Below, one piece after another: positions 1 to 8,475 of a stretch of 64,000 bases of DNA (positions are counted from its first letter, which is position 1; the number at the start of each line of letters is the position of its first letter). Both the position numbers and the translations under genes were made by a program. Below the pieces are notes generated by a model. That model was given only the letters and a program-made list of their open reading frames with translations, had not been told where the DNA came from and ran no database searches. The DNA is from Chitinophaga sancti. GTDB lineage: Bacteria > Bacteroidota > Bacteroidia > Chitinophagales > Chitinophagaceae. Location: NCBI RefSeq assembly GCF_034424315.1, contig NZ_CP139972.1:2418001-2482000 (forward strand), written 5' to 3'.

Positions 1-1584
1 ATCACTGAGGGTGGCCACCACTGCTTCTTCGGTATCAGCAAAGGCAGCAGGTGTGCCTTTAAACAACACGAAAATCACCAGCCGCTCCCGCTCATTGCTA
101 TCGCCGGGAATACCGCATGCTACTACTTTTCCGGCGGCTATACCGGGAATACCGAACAGCAGTCTTTCTATATCGTGATGATAATAATTATTACCCTGCA
201 GGATGATCATGTTCTTATGTCGACCGGTGATAATCAGCTGGCCGTTGGGATGAATCAGTCCGAGGTCGCCGGTGCGCACCCAGCCGTCGTTCGTCAACAG
301 TGCTTTGGTCGCCTCTTCATTGCGGTAATATCCTGCTGTAACATTCAGGCCACTGATATGGATATGCCCTACCGTACCGGGTGCCAGTATCTCATCTTTA
401 TCTCCGCAAACCCTTACTTTGCAATGCCTGGCGGGCGTTCCGCACTCTACAAAACCCACTGTCTGCGGGGAGGTATTTTCTTCTTCTATTACTACATCGG
501 AAATACGAAGACTGTCGCGCTGAAAGAAGTGTTCATTTACAGGTGCGTCTGCGGCGCTTAAGGTTACGCACACGGAAGCCTCTGCCATACCGTACCCGGG
601 GGCTATAGCCAATGGTGACAATCCCATGGGCTTTAGTTTGGTGGCGAAGCGGCGACATACTTCTGCAGAGATAGGTTCTGCGCCGTTGATAATCATCCGT
701 ACAGAGGAGAGGTCCCAACTGCCTGCAGATTTGTTATCCATGGCTTCCATGAAGTATTCGTATCCGAAGTTGGGCGAATACAGGATGGTGGCTTTATGGC
801 GGTTGACTGATTCCATCCACAGCAGCGGCCTTCTGATGAACAGTGGTGTAGGCATAAGATACTGAGTGCATCCGGCTTGTACAGCGGTGAGGTGGAAAGC
901 GATCATGCCCATATCGTGCGACAGCGGCATCCAGCTGAGTTTTATATCTGCTGGCGTCAGCTGCATTTTTTCGGCGAGATCAATTGTATTATAGAAAAGG
1001 TTGCGATGTGTGAGCATCACGCCCTTGGGGGCACCGGTGGAGCCGGAGGAATATTGAATGAATGCAAGGTCGTCCAGTGCAGGAGCATGTAGAACCGAGG
1101 TATCGGGGAAGCTGCTGAAGTCTGTACCTGAATAAATTGTATGCTCGAGCAGCTGCGTTATGGACGTTTCCGGGGCTTCCTCCTGTATATAGCTGGTGAG
1201 GCGTTGTACATGATCTTCTGCTGCAAACAGGTGGGGATGCTTTAGGGTATCCCATATCTTCAGCAGTTTCAGTTTATGTTCATTCTTTGTTCCGGTAGAT
1301 ACGGGAACTGGGATGATGCCTCCGAGGAGGCAGGCCCAGAAGGCTGTGAGCAGTAGTTCATTATCTTCTTCCTGGATAATGAGTTCATCGCCGGATTGCA
1401 TACCAGCAACAGTTTGCAGGTAATACAGGCAATGTTTCGCTTTTTTAATAAGTTGCGGATATGCAACGAATATTTCCTGGTCCCCGCTTTTAATAAAGGT
1501 GATTCCTTTTTCATTTTCATCCTGCAGCCGGAGCAGCATATCAGTCAGCGGTATGCAGGTAAGGGTGTGTAAAGAACTCTCCAT
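1..1584 (-). CDS. Fatty-acyl-AMP ligase (FAAL-like), 3' end beyond window
   Basis: Partial gene: 528 codons read from an ATG at 1584 to the left edge without a stop. It is an adenylate-forming enzyme that would activate a fatty acid as acyl-AMP. I see the A3 motif YSSGSTGAPKG, the FAAL-type SWMPLSHDMGMI stretch, the GYGMAEAS motif, VRTGDLG and ITGRHKNMI. The HDMGMI stretch and the GYGMAEAS form favour FAAL over acyl-CoA synthetase. Free-standing or fused FAALs usually load an acyl carrier protein of a lipopeptide or polyketide pathway, so a biosynthetic cluster may lie to the left; that is inference. What follows the ligase domain cannot be seen. Confidence 0.85.
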   Translation of the reverse strand, partial: MESSLHTLTCIPLTDMLLRLQDENEKGITFIKSGDQEIFVAYPQLIKKAKHCLYYLQTVAGMQSGDELIIQEEDNELLLTAFWACLLGGIIPVPVSTGTKNEHKLKLLKIWDTLKHPHLFAAEDHVQRLTSYIQEEAPETSITQLLEHTIYSGTDFSSFPDTSVLHAPALDDLAFIQYSSGSTGAPKGVMLTHRNLFYNTIDLAEKMQLTPADIKLSWMPLSHDMGMIAFHLTAVQAGCTQYLMPTPLFIRRPLLWMESVNRHKATILYSPNFGYEYFMEAMDNKSAGSWDLSSVRMIINGAEPISAEVCRRFATKLKPMGLSPLAIAPGYGMAEASVCVTLSAADAPVNEHFFQRDSLRISDVVIEEENTSPQTVGFVECGTPARHCKVRVCGDKDEILAPGTVGHIHISGLNVTAGYYRNEEATKALLTNDGWVRTGDLGLIHPNGQLIITGRHKNMIILQGNNYYHHDIERLLFGIPGIAAGKVVACGIPGDSNERERLVIFVLFKGTPAAFADTEEAVVATLSD

Positions 1585-2887
1585 AGGGCAATAACATTTA
1601 TGATAAATATTTTTGTTGCAGATGTTGGCTGATGGAGGACAAAGGGATGCAGGGCTAAAACGGTACGAGTTTTATTCACGGTAACAAAACTGTACGCGTT
1701 TTAGCAAGCACCTCCCGGCCGCACCGGTAAATGCGGCAGATTATAGCAAACGTCCGTTGGATAGGAAGTACCGGCAAAGTTCCACCAGCACCGGGTTCCC
1801 GGCGAACGATCAGCTCAGCATGTGCTAATTGAAATTTTTAAGCGCATAGTCTCCTGGCACATCGACCAGCATTGCTACCGGCCGTGGCTAAAGTCCTTTT
1901 ACTATAGGGCGTCCATAATTCAATCCGTTTCTTTCTATTATTAAATAAAGGTTTCATGGCGATAAACAGTATTTCAGCAATCATTCTATTTTTTGTTATA
2001 GGGGGTATACACATTACCAATTCGTCTCTCCTCCCAATAAATAATTAAAACAACGGGGATACTCCATGCACGCAAGGCTTACATGTGACAAGTAATCCGT
2101 GACAGTTAATTAGCTAAATAAAAAGACGTGACAGCTGACAATAGCGATAGTATACTATTGAAACAATGAACCATTGGTAGCTCAGAGCCAGAGGACGCTC
2201 TAAAACATAACATCATCCTGGAATATAGGAATTCATCGGTATGCTCTCATTTGAAAACAACTCAAAAAGGTCTCATAGCTTTCAACTTTAGTAACAAAAA
2301 AAATTCAGAAAAATCATTGTGCTATTGCAGCATTACCGTAAAATACTGTAACAGCTTTCAACGTGCAGTAAATAATAAAAACGGGAACAGACAGTGGGGC
2401 CTGTTTTAACTATATAGCTGCAGGTTTTAAAACGCTACTGACTATCAGCACTTGGGGTCTTCGTCTACTTTAAGTTATGGTGGATTAACCAACGAGTCAG
2501 AAGCTTATTCTATTATATTTATTATTCTATGCATACCGTGTACAACGAATAATGGACGTAAAATAAAATAAAATGCCTGACATAACCAAATTTCAAAGCT
2601 TTGATTAACATTAATTTCAAATCAGTGTTGTTTAGTTAAGCATATTCATCCTGAAAATAGTTTAAAATAGCTATAGTTATTACTAATTGTGTTTGAGTAT
2701 ATTTCATGTGGGAACTTCAAAACAAACAGATCGATTATTGCGTACGTATCAGAGGAGTTTGTTGGAAGTATTTGTCGAAGAGAATCTACTATCGCTAGCA
2801 ATGTAAACACCGGAAATCTCCCCATAACTTAAAAGTAATGTCATCAATCAATATTATGAAGTTTTCTAATTTCTGCAACGGCTCCAA
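1585..2887. other. 1.3-kb AT-rich stretch without recognisable gene
   Basis: Six-frame reading shows only short open frames. On the minus strand around 1840-1940, short fragments such as GRPIVKGL and RPVAMLVDVPGDYALKNF are separated by a stop, which looks like a decayed coding sequence I cannot name. The rest (2040-2880) is AT-rich with many stops. The first part contains the promoter region of the acyl-AMP ligase, but no clear TAnnTTTG box could be placed. Confidence 0.5.
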
Positions 2888-3097
2888 ATGAATGAACAGA
2901 AAACATGTCCTTCACATTTCTATTATCATTGTTCATGTTTATGTGGTTTTAGATTTAAGGCAGTTGATGCTTTAAGAGGAAAATTATCAGACACCAGATA
3001 CTTTATAAATATTCAGTCTATTACCCTCAATCAAAAACTTATTAAAGGGGTAACTGCGGAGGTTAAAGCTGGTTTAAAGACATGCCTGGCGCACTAA
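2888..3097 (+). CDS. Doubtful 69-aa hypothetical ORF
   Basis: A small open frame of 69 residues with no recognised family, ending exactly at a hairpin that could act as a terminator (3098-3135). It has no signal peptide or clear domain; the second half (ALRGKLSDTRYFINIQ onward) looks protein-like, the Cys-rich start less so. It may be the tail of a decayed gene. Low confidence that it is expressed. Confidence 0.2.
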   Translation: MNEQKTCPSHFYYHCSCLCGFRFKAVDALRGKLSDTRYFINIQSITLNQKLIKGVTAEVKAGLKTCLAH

Positions 3098-3135
3098 AAT
3101 GGACAGCTACCTGTAAATTCCGGTAGTTGTCCATT
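3098..3135. terminator. Hairpin between convergent ORFs
   Basis: Inverted repeat AATGGACAGCTACC / GGTAGTTGTCCATT (13 of 14 paired, 10-nt loop), between the small plus-strand ORF and the minus-strand hypothetical gene. It can serve either direction. Confidence 0.6.
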
Positions 3136-3141
3136 AAACTA

Positions 3142-3630
3142 TTAACGAATTAATTCCAACCAAAGATCATAGTATATATGCACCGCATCATGTATTCGAT
3201 CTATTGAATCATATGATTTCTTAATAATGGACTTTGGATGTGGCATATATAAGGTGTCCTCATATGCGCATCCAATCATATTAGAAAAATCTGACTTACA
3301 AGGTTTAAATCTTGATACGCTAAATTCGTATATGGAATCTTTCTTTATTCCAAAATCATTTGCTGCTTCAGCCAATTGTCTCTTGGTATCAAACACATAA
3401 GCAAGAAGCATAGTATCTCCTTTGTAATCAACTACTTTAAAATGCTTAATTGCATAATAATATCGCCTTACACCTATTCTCGTTTTTCTTGCAAAATCAT
3501 CGTCTAATATTGTCAGCCCCTCTACATTTAAGACTTTTGCATAAACAATCCTAACAGGAGATGACTGGCCTAAAAGATTGATAGAAAATATTAAAAATAT
3601 AAAAATTAGGAAATAAGCCTTATCATTCAT
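3142..3630 (-). CDS. Hypothetical exported protein
   Basis: 162 residues when started at the ATG at 3630, which places a hydrophobic signal peptide (YFLIFIFLIFSINLLGQ) at the very N-terminus; an in-frame ATG at 3684 would leave 18 extra residues before it. The mature part is rich in aromatic and charged residues and has two cysteines (CKSDFSNMIGC). I recognise no family. It lies in the AT-rich accessory zone beside mobile-element debris and ends at a hairpin. Confidence 0.6.
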   Translation of the reverse strand: MNDKAYFLIFIFLIFSINLLGQSSPVRIVYAKVLNVEGLTILDDDFARKTRIGVRRYYYAIKHFKVVDYKGDTMLLAYVFDTKRQLAEAANDFGIKKDSIYEFSVSRFKPCKSDFSNMIGCAYEDTLYMPHPKSIIKKSYDSIDRIHDAVHIYYDLWLELIR

Positions 3631-3865
3631 TTTGTTTCCTTTAATGTTGTTGTAATTACTCTTTTCAACTGAATCTGAAATCATATTATTTTCATTTTTC
3701 GGATCTACATTTAAAATTATTTTTTACAGGCCCATAGCTTTTATAATGCTGTTTTTTTTCAAAATTAAAATCCCTGATCAAATAATCCGGGGATTTAAAT
3801 TTACTTAAATGCCTGAGAGTTTTTATAGCCTAACGTTGAAGTCAGATCTCACTATTTAATGATAC

Positions 3866-3931
3866 AGCTCCCTTATATATTAAATGTAGACAAGTTAACG
3901 GTTAAAGCATCTTTAAATGTGCCAGAATATT
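3866..3931. repeat. 66-bp direct repeat, copy 1
   Basis: Matches 7132-7197 at 64 of 66 bases in the same orientation. On the minus strand it encodes the last 18 codons of the immunity-like gene at 7139 (YSGTFKDALTVNLSTFNI, then stop), so this copy is a severed gene tail. Its upstream end is fused to the ATPase fragment at 3932. Confidence 0.9.
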
Positions 3932-4133
3932 ATGGTACCCCTTTCTGTAGGTCGATACCGTCCCCAATGGCTACCGCCTGGTCTTGCAGGAAGTAAGCCA
4001 AGAGTTTGATAACTACCGGCCGGTTTATGTCTTCAATGTGAAATTCCGGTCGGTATACGTCCTTCCCGTGTTCTTCCAGCTGCTGCATCAGCTGATAGTA
4101 ATCATAAGGGCTCTGAATAGCTTTTGTTCTCAT
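3932..4133 (-). pseudogene. Truncated mobile-element ATPase (N-terminal fragment)
   Basis: 66 codons from an ATG at 4133. The segment EDINRPVVIKLLAYFLQDQA...GIDLQKG resembles the region just before the Walker A loop in DnaC-like ATPases of Bacteroidota mobile elements. The sequence stops where GPxGxGKT would be expected, and the DNA then switches to the duplicated immunity-gene tail, adding only V-P before a stop. It is therefore a recombination-truncated fragment. The family assignment is from memory of similar proteins and is moderate. Confidence 0.5.
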
Positions 4134-4265
4134 TGGTGTGGAGCCTTCCTGCCCTGGTTGATGGTCTGGTAGTGATAGAAAAATTTGCCTGCTTCCATCT
4201 CCGGGTAGACGTGGGCGTAAAAAAATGTCTGCACCTGGGATTAGGTAGGGAGAATCCGCGCGGCG

Positions 4266-4297
4266 CCGGGTGCATTTTCCGCGCGGAGTGCACCCGG
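4266..4297. repeat. GC-rich inverted repeat in AT-rich region
   Basis: CCGGGTGCA and TGCACCCGG (9 bp each, 14-nt spacer) inside a markedly GC-rich patch (4240-4310) between two mobile-element gene fragments. It could be a terminator or an operator of the lost element. Confidence 0.5.
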
Positions 4298-4335
4298 ATC
4301 GAGCTGGGGATTTTTAATTTCATTTTTATATTTTT

Positions 4336-4809
4336 TTAGAGCGAGAGCCTGTTTACTCTCTCCCGTTTATAATTGTTTATTTGTTTATTATAAAAGCGTC
4401 GCAAAATTGCGACTGGTATAGTATCACTTTTGAGACACGACATAGTCGCATTTTTGCGATACGATCCAGTCGCAATTTTGCGACACGGCGTAATATCATT
4501 TATGATACAAGTACCGGTATTACTTTTGCGACCAGAAAGGTTGCTGTTCATACCTGATTCAGATCGTTTAAATTCATCAAATAACTGAAGCTGGGTAGTA
4601 TCGTCATCGCAAGAACAAGGAAATGAACGGATGGTAACGACACCTGGAAGCGTAAGCCTACCCTGTTGATACAAAATATACCCATAGCTATGAAGCTCTT
4701 TTATACAGCGGGTATATGTATTCATGGAGCCAATACAGCACAATGCGATGACCTCTTCGCGCAGGATGGGAAAAGATTTTCTAAAGTGATGCTTCGTTTG
4801 ATGTAGTTT
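4336..4809 (-). pseudogene. Winged-helix protein of a mobile element, start lost
   Basis: The frame reads HQTKHHFRKSFPILREEVIALCCIGSMNTYTRCIKELHSYGYI..., a helix-turn-helix pattern typical of DNA-binding proteins encoded next to mobilisation genes in Bacteroidota. The ATG at 4743 lies inside the conserved helix, whereas the homologous frame runs up to an upstream stop near 4809 with no start, so the N-terminus has been lost. The C-terminal half has repeated Lys-Ser/Asn-Asp/Ala-Thr segments (RKSNTGTC, YRKNATMSCLKSDTIP). It lies upstream of the ATPase fragment on the same strand, which fits one degraded element. Confidence 0.5.
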
Positions 4810-4831
4810 ACCTTAATATCCTAAAAGCAGA

Positions 4832-4865
4832 AAAGCCGCTTAAATCCTACGATTCAAGCGGCTTT
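4832..4865 (-). terminator. Hairpin below a tRNA-3'-end-like remnant
   Basis: Arms AAAGCCGCTT and AAGCGGCTTT (10 bp perfect, 14-nt loop). It lies just beyond the tRNA-like remnant at 4880-4920, the same layout as the hairpin beside the intact tRNA-Lys. Confidence 0.6.
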
Positions 4866-4879
4866 AATTTCCTTTGAAA

Positions 4880-4920
4880 TTTCTCTGTGATCCCTATGGT
4901 ACAAAACTCGAACTTATTTG
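4880..4920 (-). other. tRNA 3'-end-like remnant / possible attachment site
   Basis: The plus strand has the 15-mer TTTCTCTGTGATCCC at 4880-4894, identical to 8468-8482, which covers the 3' end of tRNA-Lys and its flank. It continues with ACTCGAAC, the complement of a T-loop (GTTCGAGT). The rest does not fold as a tRNA. It could be a leftover from integration at a tRNA or a decayed tRNA gene. Confidence 0.4.
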
Positions 4921-5004
4921 TCTTTGATCTAAGAAAACTGGCGGAAATTTCTTGATTATTACCACGTGACAAGATACGCTTTTCCCCAGTGTTGTATTTT
5001 CATT

Positions 5005-5904
5005 TTACAATAAACTAAGCACATGCTCATTAAACAGCTTCCGGAGCAGCCTCGTGTTATATATGCCGAAGTTGTCATTATGTTCCACGATGCGTCTGCA
5101 AACTGCCACGCAGCAGGCCACTTCCTTTCCGGAAAAGGAAGTAGCATTCCCTTTGAGTAATTCCAGATACACCTTCTGTTCTACAGGCGTCAACCGGATT
5201 TTCAACCTTTCCAGCTGGGCTAACCTGATCATATCTGCATATTTTACCTGTTCCCTGTATTTGGCAGATGATATCTGGCTTGCATGTACCCGGTACTGTA
5301 GCGGCCTTTCAGCAATATTCAAAACCGGGAACCGGCTGATACGACTATTAACTAGCGCAAAATCAGCCGAATACCTGTAGGTCTCATTATAGAAAAGGCT
5401 ATGTTTCAACATGGCACTTCTGCGGAACATCAGGGACGGATGAATTGAGTAATTGTTTATAAGAAAATAAACCGCCATTTCAGCACTGGTAACGCAGGGG
5501 TAATTGATCCATCCGGTTTTTGCATTATTTTCGTCTATACGGGTACCTTGGGTGCCAATACACCCAATCTTCGAATGACGGTCAAGATACCGCACCTCCG
5601 TCATTAGTCGATCGTTCTCGGAAATATCGTCCGCATCCATTACTGCTATGTATTTTCCAGTGGCCATACGCATTCCTACATTTCTGGCGGGATAGTTCCC
5701 CTTATTGGCGGGTAATGACACATATTTTATCCGTGAGTCATCGTACGCGCAGACAATATTCCCGGTATTGTCCGAAGATCCATCGTTGATGATGATCAGT
5801 TCCAGATCTTGATAGGACTGCGACAGGATACTGCCTATCGCCAGGGAGATATAACGCTCCATGTTATAGCATGGCATCACCACGGATACTAGCTCGTTTT
5901 TCAT
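5005..5904 (-). CDS. Family 2 glycosyltransferase
   Basis: 299 residues with a GT-A fold N-terminus: SVVMPCYN at 7-14, INDGSSDNT around 39-47, NKGNYPARNVG at 68-78 and the metal-binding DADD at 90-93. These features show a nucleotide-sugar-dependent glycosyl transfer enzyme of the GT2 class; donor and acceptor cannot be told. There is no membrane segment, so it is probably cytosolic and acts on a lipid- or protein-linked acceptor. It is the only intact metabolic gene in the mobile-element zone and stands alone, suggesting it came as cargo or is the rest of a lost polysaccharide locus. Confidence 0.85.
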   Translation of the reverse strand: MKNELVSVVMPCYNMERYISLAIGSILSQSYQDLELIIINDGSSDNTGNIVCAYDDSRIKYVSLPANKGNYPARNVGMRMATGKYIAVMDADDISENDRLMTEVRYLDRHSKIGCIGTQGTRIDENNAKTGWINYPCVTSAEMAVYFLINNYSIHPSLMFRRSAMLKHSLFYNETYRYSADFALVNSRISRFPVLNIAERPLQYRVHASQISSAKYREQVKYADMIRLAQLERLKIRLTPVEQKVYLELLKGNATSFSGKEVACCVAVCRRIVEHNDNFGIYNTRLLRKLFNEHVLSLL

Positions 5905-6021
5905 TGTTTTTATTTTTACAATAGCCAGTTTATGAGGTCAACCCGTGTCAGACGGCTGGCTGTTCAGGTGGGATCACCAGGGCGGGAACATGGGGTGGGT
6001 CCAAAGGAAAATACAGAAAAA

Positions 6022-6270
6022 TTATGACGCTGTTTTACCGTCTTTAAATCCCAGAAGAGCATAAAAGACATTCCGGTATGTTTCACTGACCGGCAACAAT
6101 CTTTCTCGGATCATGACCTGGCCACGTTCAATGAACTCTACTTTATCGACGGCTACCATAAATGACTTGTGTATTCTGCATAGTTTTTCACGGGCAACAA
6201 TTAATTCCAGTTCATTGAAAGTCTGTAAGGTAAGTATCTTCTCCTTTTCCGTATACACACAGCGGTAATC
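6022..6270 (-). pseudogene. LytTR DNA-binding domain fragment
   Basis: The frame VYTEKEKILTLQTFNELE...CRIHKSFMVAVDKVEFIE...LPVSETYRNVFYALL is the C-terminal part of a LytTR domain, the DNA-binding module of AlgR/AgrA-type response regulators. The receiver domain and the first LytTR strands are missing because the sequence runs directly into a transposase fragment at about 6265-6270. The local ATG is internal to the domain. It is probably not functional. Confidence 0.7.
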
Positions 6271-6767
6271 TCATTCAAGCCATTGTTATTACTCTCTCCA
6301 CCATTCCCATCCTGATCATCCTCACTGCGGGTATCCGCTGTTTTCTCTTCATTCGCTTTGATTAGTCCGGCTTCCTGCAAAATAATCTCATTCAATCTGG
6401 ACATCACATCTATGCCTAACCGTTTTCTAATACTGACCATCAACGATGCATCAAAGGGAGCCTCCTGTTGAAAACTGCTTAAGCCTACAAAATATTGCAG
6501 ATATATATTTTCCGTGATCTGCGCTACCACCTCCCGATCATCTATGTTAAGTATATGTTTGATGATCACTGCACCTATTACCATCCGGGCACTCAATGTT
6601 GGAGCACCGAAATCTGCCCGCATTTTTTTATAATACACATCCGCCAGTTTGTCCCACGGAATCTTTGCAGCTAGTATAACCCATCGGTTAGTAGTGGATA
6701 ATTGCTGCGAAAAAGGAGTTGAAAATCCTTCTAAGGTTAACTGTTTTGTAGGAGTGTAACGTATCAT
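6270..6767 (-). pseudogene. IS transposase N-terminal fragment (IS1182/IS5-like)
   Basis: About 165 residues from an ATG at 6767: a start rich in Thr/Leu (RYTPTKQLTLEGF), then LSARMVIGAVIIKHILNIDDREVVAQITENIYLQYF and FDASLMVSIRKRLG, the conserved N-terminal (DUF772-type) region of IS1182-like transposases. The catalytic DDE part is absent; after the linker near residue 165 the DNA continues as the LytTR fragment. The reading frame overruns into LytTR DNA in another frame, adding an Arg-rich artefact tail. Confidence 0.75.
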
Positions 6768-6935
6768 TGCTGCATGATTTTGAAGATGAATCTTTCAATA
6801 TACAAACACTTTCACAGCAAAAAAACACGCCACATCGTATTGATTAACAATGAATTAATACTTATTCAGCAGATCCTACCTAAAACCAAACCGTGGCTTT
6901 TCATTCTACCACTTAGATTTAAATTCATATTTGAT

Positions 6936-7133
6936 CTCAGTAGCGTCTTGTTTAAATTAATATAAGTTCTTTGAAACTCTTGATACTCCTTTGAAGTATT
7001 GCAGATTCTTGGAGTTTCATTACTTGATAAAACACCAATAAATCAATTACTTGCAAAGAAAGGTGATCAAGATGTCAAAGAACTTTTACATAACCAATTG
7101 AAAATCTGGTAGTTTAAACAAGACGCTACTGAG
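6936..7133. mobile_element. 198-bp internally deleted IS (MITE-like)
   Basis: Terminal inverted repeats are 6936-6956 and 7113-7133, a perfect 21-bp match beginning CTCAGTAGCGTCTTG. Inside, the plus strand encodes FEVLQILGVSLLDKTP...HNQLKIW and a stop directly before the right repeat. This looks like the C-terminus of an IS4-family transposase, so the element is an IS that lost almost all of its middle. A second, imperfect inverted pair just inside the ends (AAGTTCTTTGA / TCAAAGAACTT) extends the hairpin. No target-site duplication was seen. Confidence 0.8.
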
Positions 7134-7197
7134 CTCCCCTATATATTAAATGTAGACAGGTTAACGGTTAAAGCATCTTTAAATGTGCCAGAATATT
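7132..7197. repeat. 66-bp direct repeat, copy 2
   Basis: The parent copy of the repeat at 3866-3931: it holds the 3' end of the immunity-like gene and the AGCTCCC motif next to the deleted IS. Confidence 0.9.
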
Positions 7198-7606
7198 TAG
7201 TTTCCAGAACCTTATTGTAAATTTCTTCAAGTAAATCATCACTGCACAATTTTTTTGCTGGAGCTACAACTAAATGATAACGAGGATCTGAATAATTTCT
7301 TAAATCTGTTTTATCGTAAGCATATAAACCTCTCTTAGCCATAAAAATAAAGTCCTCCAAATAACGCTCTATTTGCCGGGGTGTTTCAAATTTCATAAAG
7401 TCACCTAATTCTGGATTTATAAGGACTTCATTATCTTTAATCTCTGGTAAGGCTCTAAAATAAGCTAAAAGTAATTCATTCCCTTCTGGATCAATTGAGC
7501 ACGGAACAACTCCTCCTCCTGATGCAAAAACAGCAATCTTATTTTCTATATCAAGAGAAAACCAATCGATATCCTCTCCGCAAAAAGTATCATTTGAATA
7601 GTTCAC
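7139..7606 (-). CDS. Putative immunity protein for a polymorphic toxin
   Basis: 155 residues, small and acidic, without signal peptide or membrane helix, so cytosolic. The start (EDIDWFSLDIENKIAVFASGGGVVP) resembles immunity proteins that follow Bacteroidota polymorphic toxins, but I cannot assign a numbered Imm family. It begins 38 bp after the end of the decayed deaminase toxin gene on the same strand, the usual toxin-immunity order. The frame is intact although the toxin is broken, as expected if it is kept as an orphan antidote or has decayed more slowly. Its last 18 codons are duplicated at 3866-3931. Confidence 0.6.
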   Translation of the reverse strand: MNYSNDTFCGEDIDWFSLDIENKIAVFASGGGVVPCSIDPEGNELLLAYFRALPEIKDNEVLINPELGDFMKFETPRQIERYLEDFIFMAKRGLYAYDKTDLRNYSDPRYHLVVAPAKKLCSDDLLEEIYNKVLETKYSGTFKDALTVNLSTFNI

Positions 7607-7643
7607 TATTACAATTTATTATTTTACAAGGATAGTATTTCTA

Positions 7644-8262
7644 TTAATTTTGATTATAAATTGCGACTTCCATTGCACCAGGCAATAAAGGTGGCGTAAC
7701 AATTTTAACTGCCTTTTCATTTACATACATGAACATTGCTTTACAATTATCACACATTGTAATTATCTCTCCTGTTCGCAGCATAATTGCAGGGGTAAAT
7801 TGTAAGTCTGCCAATCCCTATTTCGGGTATTGAAGAAGCAATTCGTTACCCCCTTGAAACGCTGCACAACAGCCAATTGTATTACCCGATGCAGTCTTAG
7901 TTCCGACATCTCTCAATTCATTTGCAGCGGCTTCAAATGTCGCCGCTATTTTACCGGAAACTTTTCCGCTGGCAGCAATCGTACCCTCACCATTTGGCAA
8001 TCGAAGTCCCGACAACCATTGCCCGGCTTTTCTTTAATGTCTTTAACTCTGCTGCATATTGTTCAACTTCAGTCGCAAGTTCTTGTATTTTACCCGGAGC
8101 ACGCAATTTTAAAATTGGCAGGCCAAAATTTACCAGCGTATTTAATCCCGGACCCACTCTTTCTTGATAATCAGTAACACCAAGATTATCTAACCTTCTA
8201 GCGTTGTTTTTACCATCTGACATTGTAGTATATGTAATTTTAGTGTCATTAAGCATTGCATA
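7644..8262 (-). pseudogene. Decayed YwqJ-like deaminase toxin
   Basis: Read from about 8262, the frame gives MLNDTKITYTTMSDGKN... and a coiled stretch ending LKTLKK. It shifts frame at an A-rich run near 8030, continues as GLRLPNGEGTIAASGKVSG...GCCAAFQGGNELLLQYPK, meets an in-frame TAG at about 7818, then reads on as LQFTPAIMLRTGEIITMCDNCKAMF to a stop at 7644. The C-A-E / C-x-x-C layout is that of nucleic-acid deaminase toxins (YwqJ clade). Here CxxC (CDNC) is kept but the catalytic Glu position reads Ala (CAA). The gene has a frameshift, a nonsense codon and an active-site change, and its 5' end is cut by an IS fragment. Confidence 0.65.
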
Positions 8263-8390
8263 TGCTAGTCCCGAAAGAATTGCCCATGTATGAGTCGGAG
8301 ATTTACTACTATTTCAACCAATGGAAAAGGGATGGCTTATTCGGAAAGGTGATGCAGAAGCTGGTTAGAAAAGAACGAAAGCCTCCGAAA
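8256..8390 (+). pseudogene. IS5-family transposase N-terminal fragment
   Basis: The plus strand encodes VPKELPMYESEIYYYFNQWK and RDGLFGKVMQKLVRKERK, the conserved N-terminal helix region of IS5-group transposases. The first residues and everything after the KERK stretch are missing; the open frame continues into the tRNA antisense sequence and has no meaning there. The fragment overlaps and truncates the toxin gene on the other strand. Confidence 0.65.
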
Positions 8391-8437
8391 TCCGGGTTAT
8401 ACAAAAAGAACTCGACTAAACGCTCAACTAAAAAACA

Positions 8438-8462
8438 AAACCCCGCGACTAGCGCGAGGTTT
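8438..8462 (-). terminator. tRNA-Lys terminator hairpin
   Basis: AAACCCCGCG / CGCGAGGTTT (9 of 10 paired, 5-nt loop), 13 bases below the tRNA 3' end and followed on the minus strand by a T-rich stretch. Confidence 0.65.
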
Positions 8463-8475
8463 AAAGGTTTCTCTG

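Noticed and set aside
2176..2260. tRNA-like sequence (GGTAGCTCAG) in the AT-rich spacer
   Set aside because: No acceptor or T-arm can be paired with it, and no plausible anticodon stem is present.
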